Notes under the pieces: generated by a model
Told to the model about the DNA's origin: nothing
What the model saw: the letters and a program-made list of their open reading frames with translations, nothing else
The model's database searches: none
Made by a program: the position numbers and the translations under genes
Assembly (NCBI RefSeq): GCF_016859285.1
Contig: NC_053415.1
Location: 4,341,001 to 4,405,000 of the forward strand
Direction of reading: 5' to 3'
Origin: Xiphias gladius
Taxonomy: Eukaryota; Chordata; Actinopteri; Istiophoriformes; Xiphiidae
Length of the DNA stretch: 64,000 nt
Shown: one piece after another, positions 24,801 through 39,100 of the stretch
How the letters are laid out: every line of letters starts with the position of its first letter
Numbering within the stretch: position 1 is the stretch's first letter

Positions 24801-27800
24801 GAAAGGCAAGTACTTTAATTTACTCTACATTATTAAAGTTGACATTTCTTTCTAATGATTGAAAACTGAAAAGCCAATGATTTCAGTCGTAAATACATTT
24901 TAAAAAGCACATGAGCGTGTTTCTTTTAAAAAAGAAAAAAGTAATCTGATTAAAGGCAGAGGTGGATTCTTGCACCCTGTCATGCAGTGTTTACTGAAAA
25001 CTATCTGGACTTGCTCTCCAGGTAATCGTTAGTCAAGCATCACTTTCTTGTTAAAACAGATTCAGTCGCTCTAAAAGTATGTCAGCCAGGACAACTCAAG
25101 GACACTTTTGCGTAATCTCCAGTCACTGGTAACCGTTTTTCCATGCGGTATTTTTGTTTTTGTAACTGTTTGTGTACAAACGCTCATTTCGTTGAAGCCA
25201 CATAAACATCAAATGAAAAGTATAAAAATGCAAAAAGTATAACTGAAAAAGTTATTCATATTTACTAAAGTAAATTTATTTACATCAGTAACGCCTGTAC
25301 CAGTAAAGTAGGCCTTTATTTTGAAGGACTGGTTCAGATACACCCAATATGCTGGTTTTCATTGATAACTATTCACTACTATGAAAGTACATTCAATTTA
25401 TATTCTCGAAGCCTAACTTCTCACGGGGCTTTTAAGTACTGTACATCTAGACATAGCAGATATTTTTGTAGGATCTTGTTAAACGCTGATATGTGTGCAT
25501 GTGTGTGAGTGTAGGTGTGTATCTGAGGCACTCTCATGCACTGAGTGAAATGCAATCAGTCCGAGACGACCGTTTGGCATATAGTAATGCATTCTTGATG
25601 TAAAACTGCAACATGGATCAAACTAAACATTTCAGCTCTAATAAAACACTGTCATGCTACTGGAATCTTATTTTAGCTCTGGTGTGTTAAAAACAAAACC
25701 TGCAGGATACAGTGATCTGCTCTTCGGTTTTCTGGACATTACGCACCGTGCAGAACTGTATTCCCCTGACTGAGTTGCCCAGCTTGTCTAGTGGAGGCGA
25801 CCAGCACATAATACCCATCACATTGGGAACAACCAGCAGGATCCCCCCTGCTACTCCAGACTTGGCTGGCAGACCGACCTACAACGGGGAAAACGGACGA
25901 GTTACATAACAGAAGATCAGCTGTGTGTAGCTGCAGTATCAGCATAGTAACAACACAAGGTTGAAAATGAAAAGTCAGCAAAGACCGAGTCAACACAACT
26001 TCAATAATCAGTTAGAGCAATCTGATTCTTACCAGCATTTTTTAGGAATGTCCCCCTGTTTTGCCTGTGACACTATACTGAAGAATCCTTACAAAATGAA
26101 GGTAAATGAATTATTTAGATTTTTGTTTCAATGAGCATTCTTTTGTTTGTTGCTCAGTTAAAATAAAGGCAAAAAGGAAATGTTTCTGCACAAAAAGTAT
26201 TTCAGAAAAGAGTTCACTATTTCTACCACTGCTTTACTTCACATCAATTACGACGTGGACATTTTTTTCCAAAACCCAACTCTTATTAACTCAAACAGAA
26301 TAGACTAAAATGAGTGAAAACTGTATACTCTCACTTTTTGCTGTCAAATTGAACTGCTCCATATCTGATTTATCATGATAAACTGAAATGCAGAGGATGT
26401 GTTCACCCATTGCTCAATCTCTCGGCGCTTCTCCGCCATCAAGACTTTTCCGTTATAAGAAGCCATCTTGTCACTATGAACACCTCAGCTCAGACAGACA
26501 ATGTGACATGATAGCTACGATATGAGGGGGCCTGGGTGTTCTTTCTCTTGATAAGAGCACATCATGCACCCACAGTACTGTGGAGGCATACAGTATATGC
26601 TCGTATCAAGACTTTTATCAGTCCTGGATTATTTCAATATCGGTCAAAGTGTCAGACTTATTGGAGGTACATTTACAAAACAATTCTACTGTTCATTGTA
26701 ATGTTTATTACGTTTGAGTGGGGTGTACAGCCTAAGCTCAGGTCACTCTAGTTCATAACAGAGGCAAACAATGTTACGTGCAACGGGACAATCCTCAGTA
26801 GAAGCTCTGGGTTTGACAGCTGGCCCCATTTGATTTTGGCATGAGATCATTTCAGTTTTATGCCAACTGCAAATACTAACCAACTAGGATGTAGAGGACC
26901 AGGACCAGCTATTTGTAAATCTATTGCTAAATTTGTGTATAAAGTCTTTATAATGTTCTCCTGTACTAATAGTGTTTGGGTTAATTTAAAACTAATGAGT
27001 TACTAAATTAGACTGTACCTTTAAATTGGAATTAAAGAAATGTCTCTGTCTCTGTTCTTTAACAGTTCTTTAACTACAAAAACATGGAAATCAAAGCAGT
27101 AATAAAAGCTGCGTCATTCCACCTGTCATCAAAGAGCCTCACCTACAGGGTGTAACACATGCAGAAGTTCATGATATCCCGCAATGTATTTTCTGATTCA
27201 CATGAAGTTACTGTGCATGTTGACAAGTGGGAAAATACAAAGGTTAATACATAAAAAGCCATCTCAGGCCTATTAGTGTCCTGTCTTGTGAGTGTAATGG
27301 CAAGTGACTCTCCAGGAACAAAAATATTTTGTTGTTCACTTGACGGCTTTGAGTCTTTCCCACTAAAAAATCTGTCCCTACTAGACTAGTTCTTGCCATC
27401 TTGTGAAAAAGTGTCTTCTACTTACATGGAAGGCAAACTGTCCTGAGAAGTCGTACATGCCACAGGAGTGCATCAGACTCAGGGTGTTCCTCACTGCCTC
27501 GGGGCTCAGCACGCGCTCGCCGCTGATTGGGCAGATACCACCGTTAGCTAGTGTGGCTGCCATGACACTGGCGCTCTCACAGGTCACCTCAATGGAACAT
27601 AGCTAGGGGTTCACACAAAGGACAATTTGTATCATTTCTCTATCACAATTTTCAGCACAGCATGTTACATGTCACAGCAAATGGAATCATGGTGGTGGGG
27701 GAACGAGAAAGCAGAAATGAGAAAGTCAAGTTTGACATAAGCAAGGTGAAAATGACGGCACAGGGGTGGTAGAGGTGACAAAAAGCGACAAATTAAATAA

Positions 27801-28032
27801 AACTGCAGCTTCCATACAGAGCACAAGGGCTCACTGAATGGTCTGATGAAAATTATGTGAATTATGGATTTCAGAGTCACCAGATCTAAATACATCTGAA
27901 TGTCTACATTATGAGATTCTAACAACCTTCATCAAAACACCAAATGGGGGAATATTAAGTAAAAGGGTGTTCACTACCTCTGTCATTTGTTAAAATGTAC
28001 ATAAGATGTACAATATATTTTGAAGCAAAAAA

Positions 28033-28069
<37 letters not shown>

Positions 28070-28146
28070 TACATATATATACATATATATATATACATAC
28101 ATACACACACATACATACACACACATACATACACACACACACACAT

Positions 28147-28233
<87 letters not shown>

Positions 28234-31200
28234 TGTATGTGTTGGTATATATAATTTAACATACTGCTGTATCAATTGCAAGACCTTTTTTTAGTGATTA
28301 CAGTTGCCCAGAGTGGGATGGGTGGGCACATTCATGCTGTCATTCTCCTAATTGTGTTTTCTTGCTAATGTTTTTTTTTTTTTCCTTTATTATCTTTGCT
28401 TCTCTCACACTGGTTATTTGTATGCTCACTTTAAAAGGAAGACAAAAAAAGAGAATGCCAATGTCTGACCAAGATCTAAAGTTGCAGAAGAATGGTGTTC
28501 ATCCGTCCTGTGGAGTTTCAGAGACTTGGAGAAACTATGACAAGAGGCATTTTAGCTCTTCTGGCCGCTCATGGTGGAACAGCACCTTACTAACACATGT
28601 TGGGTTTTCCTTTCATTTGGCACCCATATATGGCAAAGAAGCCATTTGTACCATATCATGGAATTAAAGATGTCAGAAAAACAGAGGGAGAAAAGAAAGG
28701 GACATGTGGCTAATATTGGTAGAGAAGCAGAAATCTCCATCACATAGGGATAAATTCAGAAATTGGAAGATGAGCAGCGACAAAGCAGGAAAGTGATATT
28801 CTACCATTAAAAATAATGAGTTGAAAACTGAAAGAAAGAAAAAAAAAAAAAAAGAAAAAAAAAAATAGCTGCTACACTCACTTGAAAGTAGAAGTCCAAT
28901 ACAGATGTCATGTCTGTCCCCTCTGGGAAACACTGCAGAGATACAAAACAGTTTAAAACACAGAGCACATAGATGAACAAATGAACATTCATCAACTACA
29001 TTCCCATGTTACATCTCTAGATAAGGAAGAGATAACTATATTTTTTATTGTTAAGAAACCTCTGCTTTGGTGAAAAATAAGTACGCCTATTAAAAGTTTA
29101 TTGGAATCCAGCTTATTCCATTACAGGTAAATGTAAACTAAAGAGAAATTATATTGAGTTGAGGAGCACAAAAATGCATATTTTTCTTTTAAAATTCAAT
29201 CTCCCCAATTATATAGGTGAATATTTCTAATTTATGTGGTGAATAAAATTACTGATGGGGCCTTTGGAAATAACTTACTTCTCCTAACAACTTTAAAACA
29301 GAACTAAACAACTAACTGCCATGTAAAAAGTTCAACAGTAGTAAATTTATGTTTTCCAACATGAAGACTCATGTTAAAATTTAATTTAAAAAAATAACAA
29401 ATAAAGATTATGCACACCACACAGAAACGTAATTTAAAAAATACATCAAAGCTGATTAAAATTTTAGAAAAATTACCAAAGGTACAGCCCACATTAAGCA
29501 ATACCTTAAATACCTTCAACATTTTGCTTTTGGTCCAAATATAGCTTCAGTTTAGGTGTAATTTTGCACCTAATGCTTTATCTCTTGTAGCACCACCTGA
29601 CAGACATTGTATGTTTACTCCATCAATTATGGATGAGGCTTTTAGCAAATGTGGAATCAGCTTATTGTATGATCATTATAATGACAACAATTTTGGTTCT
29701 TTTGAACAGCTGGGGCATAAAAGTCATATTCCTTGAGCACATTTTTATAGGTATCTACAGCTCAGGAGCTTCACTGCCTGTGTCCTTCCCCATCCGTTTT
29801 GGACCCCATCCTTAAATGTAAACCAGATACAAAACAGACCATAGGTATCATCTATGAGCTGCCAAACACATACATTTTGACAAAATCATTTAAAATAAAT
29901 GGGAGGAAGGTATAAATGGACAAATTTCAGAGGAGCTTTGGCAAAACACATGCAGCAGCTCAGTTCAGTTCAAAATTGTACTTTAGTCTAAAGTGGTTTG
30001 TGTAAGATTAGAACAGATCTTGAGCCCACATTTGACTGATGCAAACAGTAACCAGCTACCCTCCAACATATGTTTTGGACATGTCCAAAATGCCATCATT
30101 TTTGGAAATCAATTTTTAATACATTATCAAAAATATGTAAAACATCACTTGAACCATCTCCATTCATTACACTTTTTGGTGTAGTCCCAAAGCAATGTTC
30201 ACTTGAATGGGTCTCAGGCCAATGTGATAGTCCTCTTTACTCTCCTACCTAGGAGAATGTTTCTATGTAAGTGGAGGGAGCCACTGCCACCAGTATTTGG
30301 ACACTGGGTTAAGGGAGCCATGCACTACATTCAGTTAGAAAAAACTAGGTTCTCTTACAAGGGAGAAACTGAGAAATTTTATGCTGCCTGGCAACCATTC
30401 TTAACCTTCTTAGAGAATATAGAAGCAGATAAACTGGACCTGTAACTTAACCTCCATTTTTATTTATTTACCTATTTATATTTTTGTTTATTTTTCTTCT
30501 GTTATCTTGTTTTAGCCATTGCTATATTTTGTTTTGCTCTCTGGCTTTTTAGGGCTTTCTTTTAGGGTGGAGAAACACATGGAGAGAAAGCAAAGTCAAC
30601 AAAGTCAGCAATGAAGTATGACTCATCCAAGGTCAAACCTTTTTTTCTTTAAGGTAGTAGCCGATGGCAAAGTTCCTGTCTCCTGACTCACGCTCCGACT
30701 GGAATCTGTCACAAAGAGCAGAGCACTCCCATTACATAGTGGAAGGAAACATTTGCACTGTGAGTGTGTGTGTGTTTTTGCACTTGAGTGAAGGAATTCC
30801 ATCACCCCACCCCTCATGTGTACAGCCCGAGCTCTTGTGCCATCATGTGATGAAACCGCAACATGAGCCCCAGCATTTGGTCTTTTTCCAGAGACATTGT
30901 TAGCATGCGGCGTCATCATAAATCATGCAAATTACGGCTCAGAGAAAAAAACTCCTGCTGTATGGGTACTTAGGTCATACACAGTTTGCTAATACCAGTT
31001 GAACTGAGAAAGTTTACCACTTAAAATACTTTCCTAACCTTTCACAACTCTTCATTTATCATTTTCATTTTAATTACTAGAAAACTACTTTAACTACTTT
31101 GACATCATGTAATTCCAGCTGGAGTAACTGACAACACTTGTGTGAGTGTGCATGGCCTTTAATTTCACATTTGGACAGCTTACAAGTGTTGGCAGTGGGA

Positions 31201-34200
31201 ACACATCAGCTTGGACTGGATTCATTCATGACAAGCCATGTGAGAGATGTGTTGACCAGTCACTGTTGTCTATGCTGTTTTCGTCCTGCAGCAGTCACAG
31301 ATTGAGGTTTCTGATTTAGTTTTTAATCCAGCACTGTAGCAAGTTTGTTTTTTTTGAGTGCATTAATTAAAAGCTAATTAAAATACCTGCTGTGAAATGA
31401 CTGATGGGGTGTGGGCAGATGTACAACATCTTTCAAAGTTTCAACCCACTCAGAGCAGTGCAGAACGTTTCTGCTCTTCTCTGTGTGGTCCTCTGGTGAG
31501 TGAAAAAAACTTCTGAAAACTGAAGTCATGATTTAGAGGGACTTACGTGGCGTTGCTGAAACCCACATACTCATTTCCTGCCATCTTTTTGAGAAAGCTC
31601 ATGACCTGGAGGGAAAGAGGTGGGAGAGTTAAGAATGACAACATGATTAACAGGAGTTCATGGTATGAGATTGTGCATTGCACTGTGGGAAAATAGTGTC
31701 CATCAACAGCACATTCCAAAACTAAGTGTTTACTCTGCACGTTGACTGTGTTGAGCAGTGGCGTGCGGAGACTTTTAGAGATAGGCAAGCAGAGCCGAAG
31801 AACCAACTATACCCCACCCCACCCCACCTTGCTTCCATTCGGTATCATTCTAATTGATTTCTATTTTTAGCTTTAGATTGTCAAGCACTTCTTATCTTGC
31901 TTGTCCTGACGGCACGCCACTGGTTTTGCGTATACTTTGTTTTGGCAATTTTCCAGTGTGAACATACTCTAAACCTGCTTAGAATTTGTGTATAATTTGG
32001 GACTGGGGCCCAACTAATTAACTTAAACCCGAAAGGGAACAGTGTAAAGAGAAAAAAGGACTATAGTCAGTAAAAGAATATATTTATATTCATCACTAGT
32101 TTACTCTGAGTACATTTGAATTCAATGTTTGACCCACGTCTGACTTCTTATACTTACATAGTCAAATTTTTCTGCATTGCTTGCACCTTGCTGAGGGCAG
32201 AACAAAAGAACATGCAGTTAGCTCTTTATGTTGCAGAGGACAAACACAGCATCATAAAGGTAATGCTAAAATGATAATACTACTGCTGACAAATTAAAAC
32301 TACAGAATTAGAAGATGTGAATAGATTTTATCACAAATAAAATCACATGAGCTTTGCCAAACATCATACAAGTACAAAATAGTAATAAGATTGGCTTGCA
32401 AATAGGTTACAGAGAGGGAAGTCTTTTGGAGTTAAAGGGAGATTTAGTAGACATGTGCATTACCAGTTTAGCCAATTAAAGAAAAACATGTCTCTGCATT
32501 ACATCTCACTATGCCATCTCACCGATATATCGGTTTCTGTATTATTTCATATTTAAAGAGGGGAAACTAAAATACACAATTTTCCAAAAAAAAAAAAAAA
32601 AGAAATCTGTAACAGCCCTAAATGTGTATGTTTCTATATAAAGTATGACTGCACAAAAATGTGGGCATATTCAGGCTGGTTTGTATTACGGGTTACCATA
32701 ATATAATGCAGGTGTGCGTGTGTATGTGTTTGAGGATGTGTATCTACTGTAAGTCAACACGAGTCATTTGTGCAAAGAGCCTGTCAGCCAAAACAATGGG
32801 GAGGGAGGGAAAAGAGGGAAGAATAGTCTTCCTTTGAGAATAAAATTCATAGCTTGTAGCTCAGTGTACATTTATCAAGTCAGCTAGATGCTAGATGATG
32901 CTGCCTATTCCCACAAAGAAAACACAGCAAAAGAAAAATGGATACACATGCACATTTAAAGTGCTATATCATTTGACAAGAATTCAAAATACTGAGTTGT
33001 TTATGTTTTGGATGGTTTTAACTTTACATCTAAACAGGCTAATGCTTCATGTGTGACTGACGAACATTGCAAGTTCTACACTTTACTGTGCAGAAGAAAA
33101 AATAAGTGACACTGATGGAGGTGTTAAAGAGTCACTAAATGGGGTTTCTAGAGAGCTGATTGGAGGAGAAAGAGAGAAGAGGGAGGATCAGGGGATTGGG
33201 AGAGTGCGAGGAGATAGATATGGAAAAGGAAGAAAAAATTACCAACGTCATTTGACCTGCAGCAGCAGTCATTATTTCCCACAGTTCCTAAGTCTGGAAA
33301 ATATGCAACAACATACAAAAACAGCAACAACATGTAGCCTTCAAGCACCATGTAACAACAATTTGGGGCAACCGTCCCATAGTTTTCCCACCGAGATCAA
33401 ATCTAACTGGGCAACCTGACCAATAGCTAGACATTTGCGTTTCAGTTAAGACAAACAAAAACAACACATTGACACACTGATGACAATGGTGGGCGGATGT
33501 TGACACAGACACACATTATCGTCTCAACAAATGTAAGGTGATCATCTCTGGTCTTTGTGTGATTTATGCAGCTTAGTAGATAGTTTCAATAGGTTAGCTG
33601 TGTGATGGAAGAATAACCTGTAAATACAATTCTCCAGACACTGCAATTTGTATGGTCTGTTTCATAAATCAATAAGATAACTGTTGGGCAACCCGTTTTA
33701 CTTGACCACTGCAAGCATAGGAGTACAGCTATTATAAGACTGGAGGACCTCACTATATTATCGGGTATTTGAGAATAGAACGATAACACTTCCTGAAAAA
33801 TATGATTTAAAAAGTACAGTGGATGTTCTTCTGCTTCATCTTAGCCCAGTTTTGATCTGCTCACACCACTGCCGGCAATGTTTAAGGAATAGTTCAACAT
33901 TTTAGTAAAAATGCTTACACACTTTCCTTCTGAGGGAGAATTAGGCAGATCAATCAAAACTGTTTGAGTGTCTGAATGCCTGCAAAGATCAGAATGGCTT
34001 CTTGACACGATGCATTTAGCTTCTTCCTGTTAGGCCCTGAGTGGAATGCAATTGATATAATTTTCGTAAAAAACTAAATGCTAAAACTAAAAATGTCTTT
34101 ACACAGTTAATGGTCCTTCAATGGATTATTTATTAACCTTGGTTTTGCTTAAAAATTAAATTTTGTGGAACTGACTTCAGAAACATGCCATTGTAAAATG

Positions 34201-36088
34201 GCTTTCTGTTACAACTGTGTTGTCATCTTTGTTTTAAATGCACAACAAAAGCACAATTTATACATCTGGGCCCTTAATGGGATTTAGAGAGTACAACCAC
34301 TTGCTCCACTGTTTAAATTGACCATAATTGGAATCGGCTTTCTGCACTGCGGTGACTAGACTCTAGTCCAGGTGATGGCATATAGATTTGCTGTCATGGT
34401 ACAACAATAGCACAATCTTTGATCGCATAATGCAACAATTTGCAGATAAGTGCAAATGTGTCTGAATGATTTCCCTGTCAACAGAAACTATCTGGTCAAG
34501 AATATCAGGGAAAGTAAACTTACGTAAGTTAAATAGGCTTGTGTTTGCAAGGTGATAATGCACAAGAAGCACAGGTGAAAAAAATAAATTTTGAAAAAGA
34601 AAATGGGATTTCAACAACATGAGGACACTGAAAACACAGGTCCCAGACCCTGAGACTTGTAACAGAGCTAATCTGTTGCCTACTCCTTTTAAGTACAAGA
34701 GATCAAAATCAAGATCACACAGGCCCCGTGCTTCAGCATGCTTCTTAATACATACAGAGGGGATGGATTTTAGAACCTTCAACAGTTTAATGACTCTGAA
34801 GATTTTCCCTCCCTAGATTGCTTACTCCCAAGTCAAATAAAAACTAATAATCACACCTTCAAGCTTTGTTAACACATTGTTAATTACAAGATCAATGAGA
34901 ATGCAACAGGGAAGCTTATCATTAGTCATACAGTTCAGTTCAAAGTCTAAGTGCTTGGGACAAAAGCTGGTCATAACAAAGGTCATCTCCAGAAAAAGTC
35001 AAATACCAGTCCTTGAATGGGACAATTTTGTAGCAATTAACATAAAACGTGTCAAATTCAAAATTTAATAAGTAAGTAAATAAGTAGGAAGAAGCTAATT
35101 TTAAGATATTGAAAACCAAAATTTGCAATACAGTCTTGCAGCCGTGAGAAACAGAGCTGGCGAACAGTAAAGGCATTTATAGACAGCTCTTTTGTGAGTG
35201 TGAGTGCTAATCATTCACTGCTGATGCTAGAGAGGAGTAGAGTATTAAAATTTTGACCTGAGACTGATCATCAACAACTGCGAAGAGCTTACAAATCTAA
35301 CACTGCCAATGTGAAAACTATGCCGGCATATCAAAGCTGGCATTTAGGGCCAGGTTTAATGTTTCCTTTGTTTTGAGTGAAGCTGTGCAGCTGCAGCTTG
35401 TTTGATTTAATGGATGATTGGCAATTAATTTTAGTGACTAGGGAGGCCAACTCTACTGTCATTCTGCTTTCACACTGACTTACCTAAAAGAAACTCAAAT
35501 AGGGTGATACCAAACTCTGGTGACAAGATAGAGTGGATGTGTCAGGTGAAGTATTAGTTGACTCCCTATCTATTTTAATGACCAGGCTGTTTCTAGTCTG
35601 TGTGCAGCTGCATTTGAATAGCTCTCTGTCCAGGTTATTTTCAGCGTGGACAATAACGGTGTGTGTGCTGGGGCAGCTAAGTACTCTTCAGGAAGGATTA
35701 GCAAAAATCTTAATCACCACAACAAGACACGTGGCAGTGGACTAAGGCAGTGACCTAGAAATAATTCAAGTGGAGTCAAGAGTCATAAATATCTAGACAC
35801 ATTCAGAAGTCTGTAGTCTACTGAATCAGTAACAATACCACAAAATAATAACTACAAAGATTTCTGACAATGATTTAGACAGGGTGTTAAATCTGAAAAA
35901 AAAAAAAAAAAAAATCAACATTATTGTGAGTCTTCTTGAGTGGGTTTCATTGTGTTCAAACAAAAGTAGGTTAATTAGTCTTATCTTCTACCAATATTTA
36001 TGTTAACCTTCATTTTATCTACTCGATAACACAGCTCAGTGATACCCACCGTACAAGGAATTTTTCTAGCTAAGGATTCAGTGGAAAT

Positions 36089-36125
<37 letters not shown>

Positions 36126-39100
36126 GACATTAAAAACAAACATGAAGGAAAAAAAGTGCTATTGCTTTTACCTTTATCAGTGAAGTACAAACAATAGCGC
36201 CAGCATTCACCATGGGGTTATGGGGCTTATCTGCAAAACAACAAGGACTCAGTTAACACTCTGTAGAGGATCAAAGTGTAAATGTTTAGTCATGTTTCTT
36301 GAAGCATGAGAGCTCTGTCTATAGACAGATCAAACAATAATAATCGCATACATGTAGAGCACACACTGACTCAAGATATTGCATAAAATAAATGCATAAT
36401 GATATCTGTATCTCTTGTATGTTGTATGAAGTAAACTGAGCTTTGTACCTACATCCAGTACTAACACTCAAAACAGTGGCTATATTACAAATCTTGCTCA
36501 GAAAAATGCATTTCAACAAAAAGAAAAACTACTTTGGTTTTTCTAGCCATGCAGGAATATCATGTTTCAAATGTGTCTTGAGGTGTGGGGGTGGTTCGTT
36601 ATCTGGGTTCACTGAAGGGAACTGGGTCAAAAGTTTTTAATGTGAAAATTAGGATATAGCAAAGTCTTGTGATCCTGTTAATCATTTGTCAGCTGTTGAC
36701 TTTATGTGACTTCTGACATATCCCCGTACTGGAAGAGTTACACCAAGACATAGCAGCTGCTTTCTATTTCCATAACTAACCCTGAGAGGAGCTTACTTCC
36801 TCTTCCTGTTCGCAACACTGGGCAGATGTGATGATGAGAGAGGAAGCCTTCCTTCCTCTCATTTCTGAAGGAGTTCAAGTACAGCCCTTACATCACCTAT
36901 ACCTCCTCACTGGTATGTGATCGCCAGGGCAGCCACAGGGCTATGCAACGCAAAAGCAGAGCTCCCACACAGGATGTGATGACAAGATGGCTGCAGTTTA
37001 ACTACCAATCTGGGGATTGTGGCATTTCCTCTGACAAACCAACCACAACTTTGACTCTGATAATTGTGAGATTTTTCTTCATATCAAAAAGTCCCATAAA
37101 TATATGAATATGTTATCCAATTTCTTATACAGCATAATTCATGTGCTTGGTAGTCACTCACATGGGCAGTTTTAACCCAACCATGCTGTTAGGGGGGAAA
37201 AAAAAGGGAAAAAAAAAGGGAAAAAAAAAAAAAAAAAAAAAAGTTTCCAAAAATTCTTCTAATGCCAGCATCTGACTCATTCACTTGGCAGCCCAGTCGC
37301 AGTTCTCCCCCTTTCTCTCCCTGATGCTAAAGCTAGACCGTCGATGAGCAATGATGAGTAACTATCTGGGTTGCTAGTGACAGACTGCCCCACCTAGTGT
37401 CATTTGGGACGTGGGGGAATGATGTAGCGAGAAAGCTGCAGTCTACATATATGGGAAAATGCAGAAAAATTTCGGGGGGAAAAACTGTAGAAGCAGCATG
37501 CAAATCATTCTTCTATGATTCAGACTTAAAAAAGAAACTTGTTTACAAAAAAGATCCCAACAAAAATAGCACCGAAACATTAAATCAGAAGGAGATATTG
37601 TAGGTTGTCACTAGAAGTCAATCCCACCCATGTCTGTTTAAATACTAACAATGTTATTCTGCAAAAATCGGAAACACTTACTTCCTAAACACTACCAAAG
37701 CCCTATGTTGACACCACATTGGACACACTCCATTATCAAAGTTACATCATCAGGTCTCCACTGCAACACTTGGAGGAGGAAAAATAGTTTGTATGAGCTG
37801 ATAAATTCTTCATAAGGAAGAAGTAAAGAAGAAAGAGAAAACTCTTTCAGAGTCTCACCATCATCATTCAGGAAGAGCTTATTAAAGCGCAGGCCACTGG
37901 GCTCCTTTCCAATGAAACTGTGCACGTACTCTGTGCCATGGTCATGGACAGCAACGGCATACTTTAGAGGCTTGACACAAGACTGCAGACAGAAAGGGAC
38001 CTTGGTATCTCCTACTGTGTGTCTACAAAAGACAAAAGATAACAAGTTATCTAAGCGGGCAAAGCAGCTGTGATGCCAGTGATTATAAACAAAACATTCA
38101 GAATGATGACGTAGAACAGAGCACAAAATGGAGGACGCAAGAAAAAAATAAACACTTATTAAGAAGATTGTCATTGCTAATCCAAAGAAGAATGAAAGAG
38201 TACTCAGGGAAAACCATGAACTTCAGTGACAGTGTTACATCCTGATAACAGAACTACACGATCTGTTCAGTACCAATGTTATCTTTATGACTTCCTCTGT
38301 TACATGAACATAACACACTTACACACCTATGGAATTTTACAGCTACCTATCAGAGAACAGGCGGATCCAAACAGCGGTTGACATCATTACACTTCACTTG
38401 GGATAAGTGCCTCCTTGTACTAGTTTTGTCTTTACTGGGAAATACAGGGTTATTTACTAAGGAAACCGAACACCTGTACATTACATGTATATATATATAT
38501 CTTGTCCTGCAATCAATTAAACTATAAAGTTGAATCAGCACATATATTGGACATCGTAAGCTTTACAAAGGAAGTGTTAATTACGCTGAATATAGACGCC
38601 ATTTGGTAATTATTTAACAGAAACCCAGCAAGACTCTGATTTCACAGAGGAATACTCATAGCAAGGAGATGCCTTTTTACTGCTACAAGGAGAAGCATCA
38701 AACAAACATTAAAAGTAAATGCAAAAATTAAAAAAAATAAATAAATCTAAAAAAATCATGGTATCTCTTCAATATTTGGCCCCACTCATGAATGTCTCAC
38801 CTCTGTCCGTCAACTGTGCAGAGAGAGACGGCCCACAGGTCAGGACTGAATTTGGCAAGCTGAGGAATGTAATCTGCAACCTGAAAGAGAGGTGAGATAG
38901 TTGAAAGAGTGTCGACGCAGCAGTGGTTCACCTTACACCTCTGAGGCTCATTTTTCAGTAGAAAGCTAATGCATTACAATACACAATAACAAGACTGACA
39001 GAAATCAAATCTTCATCTGAGGATCAGAAAGGAAAAAACCCACCCTTATATACCATATCAAAAGGAGCCAATTCAGGACAAAGTGTCCTTTTTTTCAATA

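Larger units (their letters stand above)
27603..28881. other. gls intron carrying repeats
   Basis: Between two gls catalytic exons. It contains the compound microsatellite 28034-28241 and the retroelement-tail copy 28485-28630, with an A-rich tract next to the exon at 28882. No exon-like frame is seen. Confidence 0.6.

Noticed and set aside
27955..28294. Several overlapping open frames rich in Tyr-Ile-His-Thr
   Set aside because: Artefacts of the compound CA/TA/TATG microsatellite.
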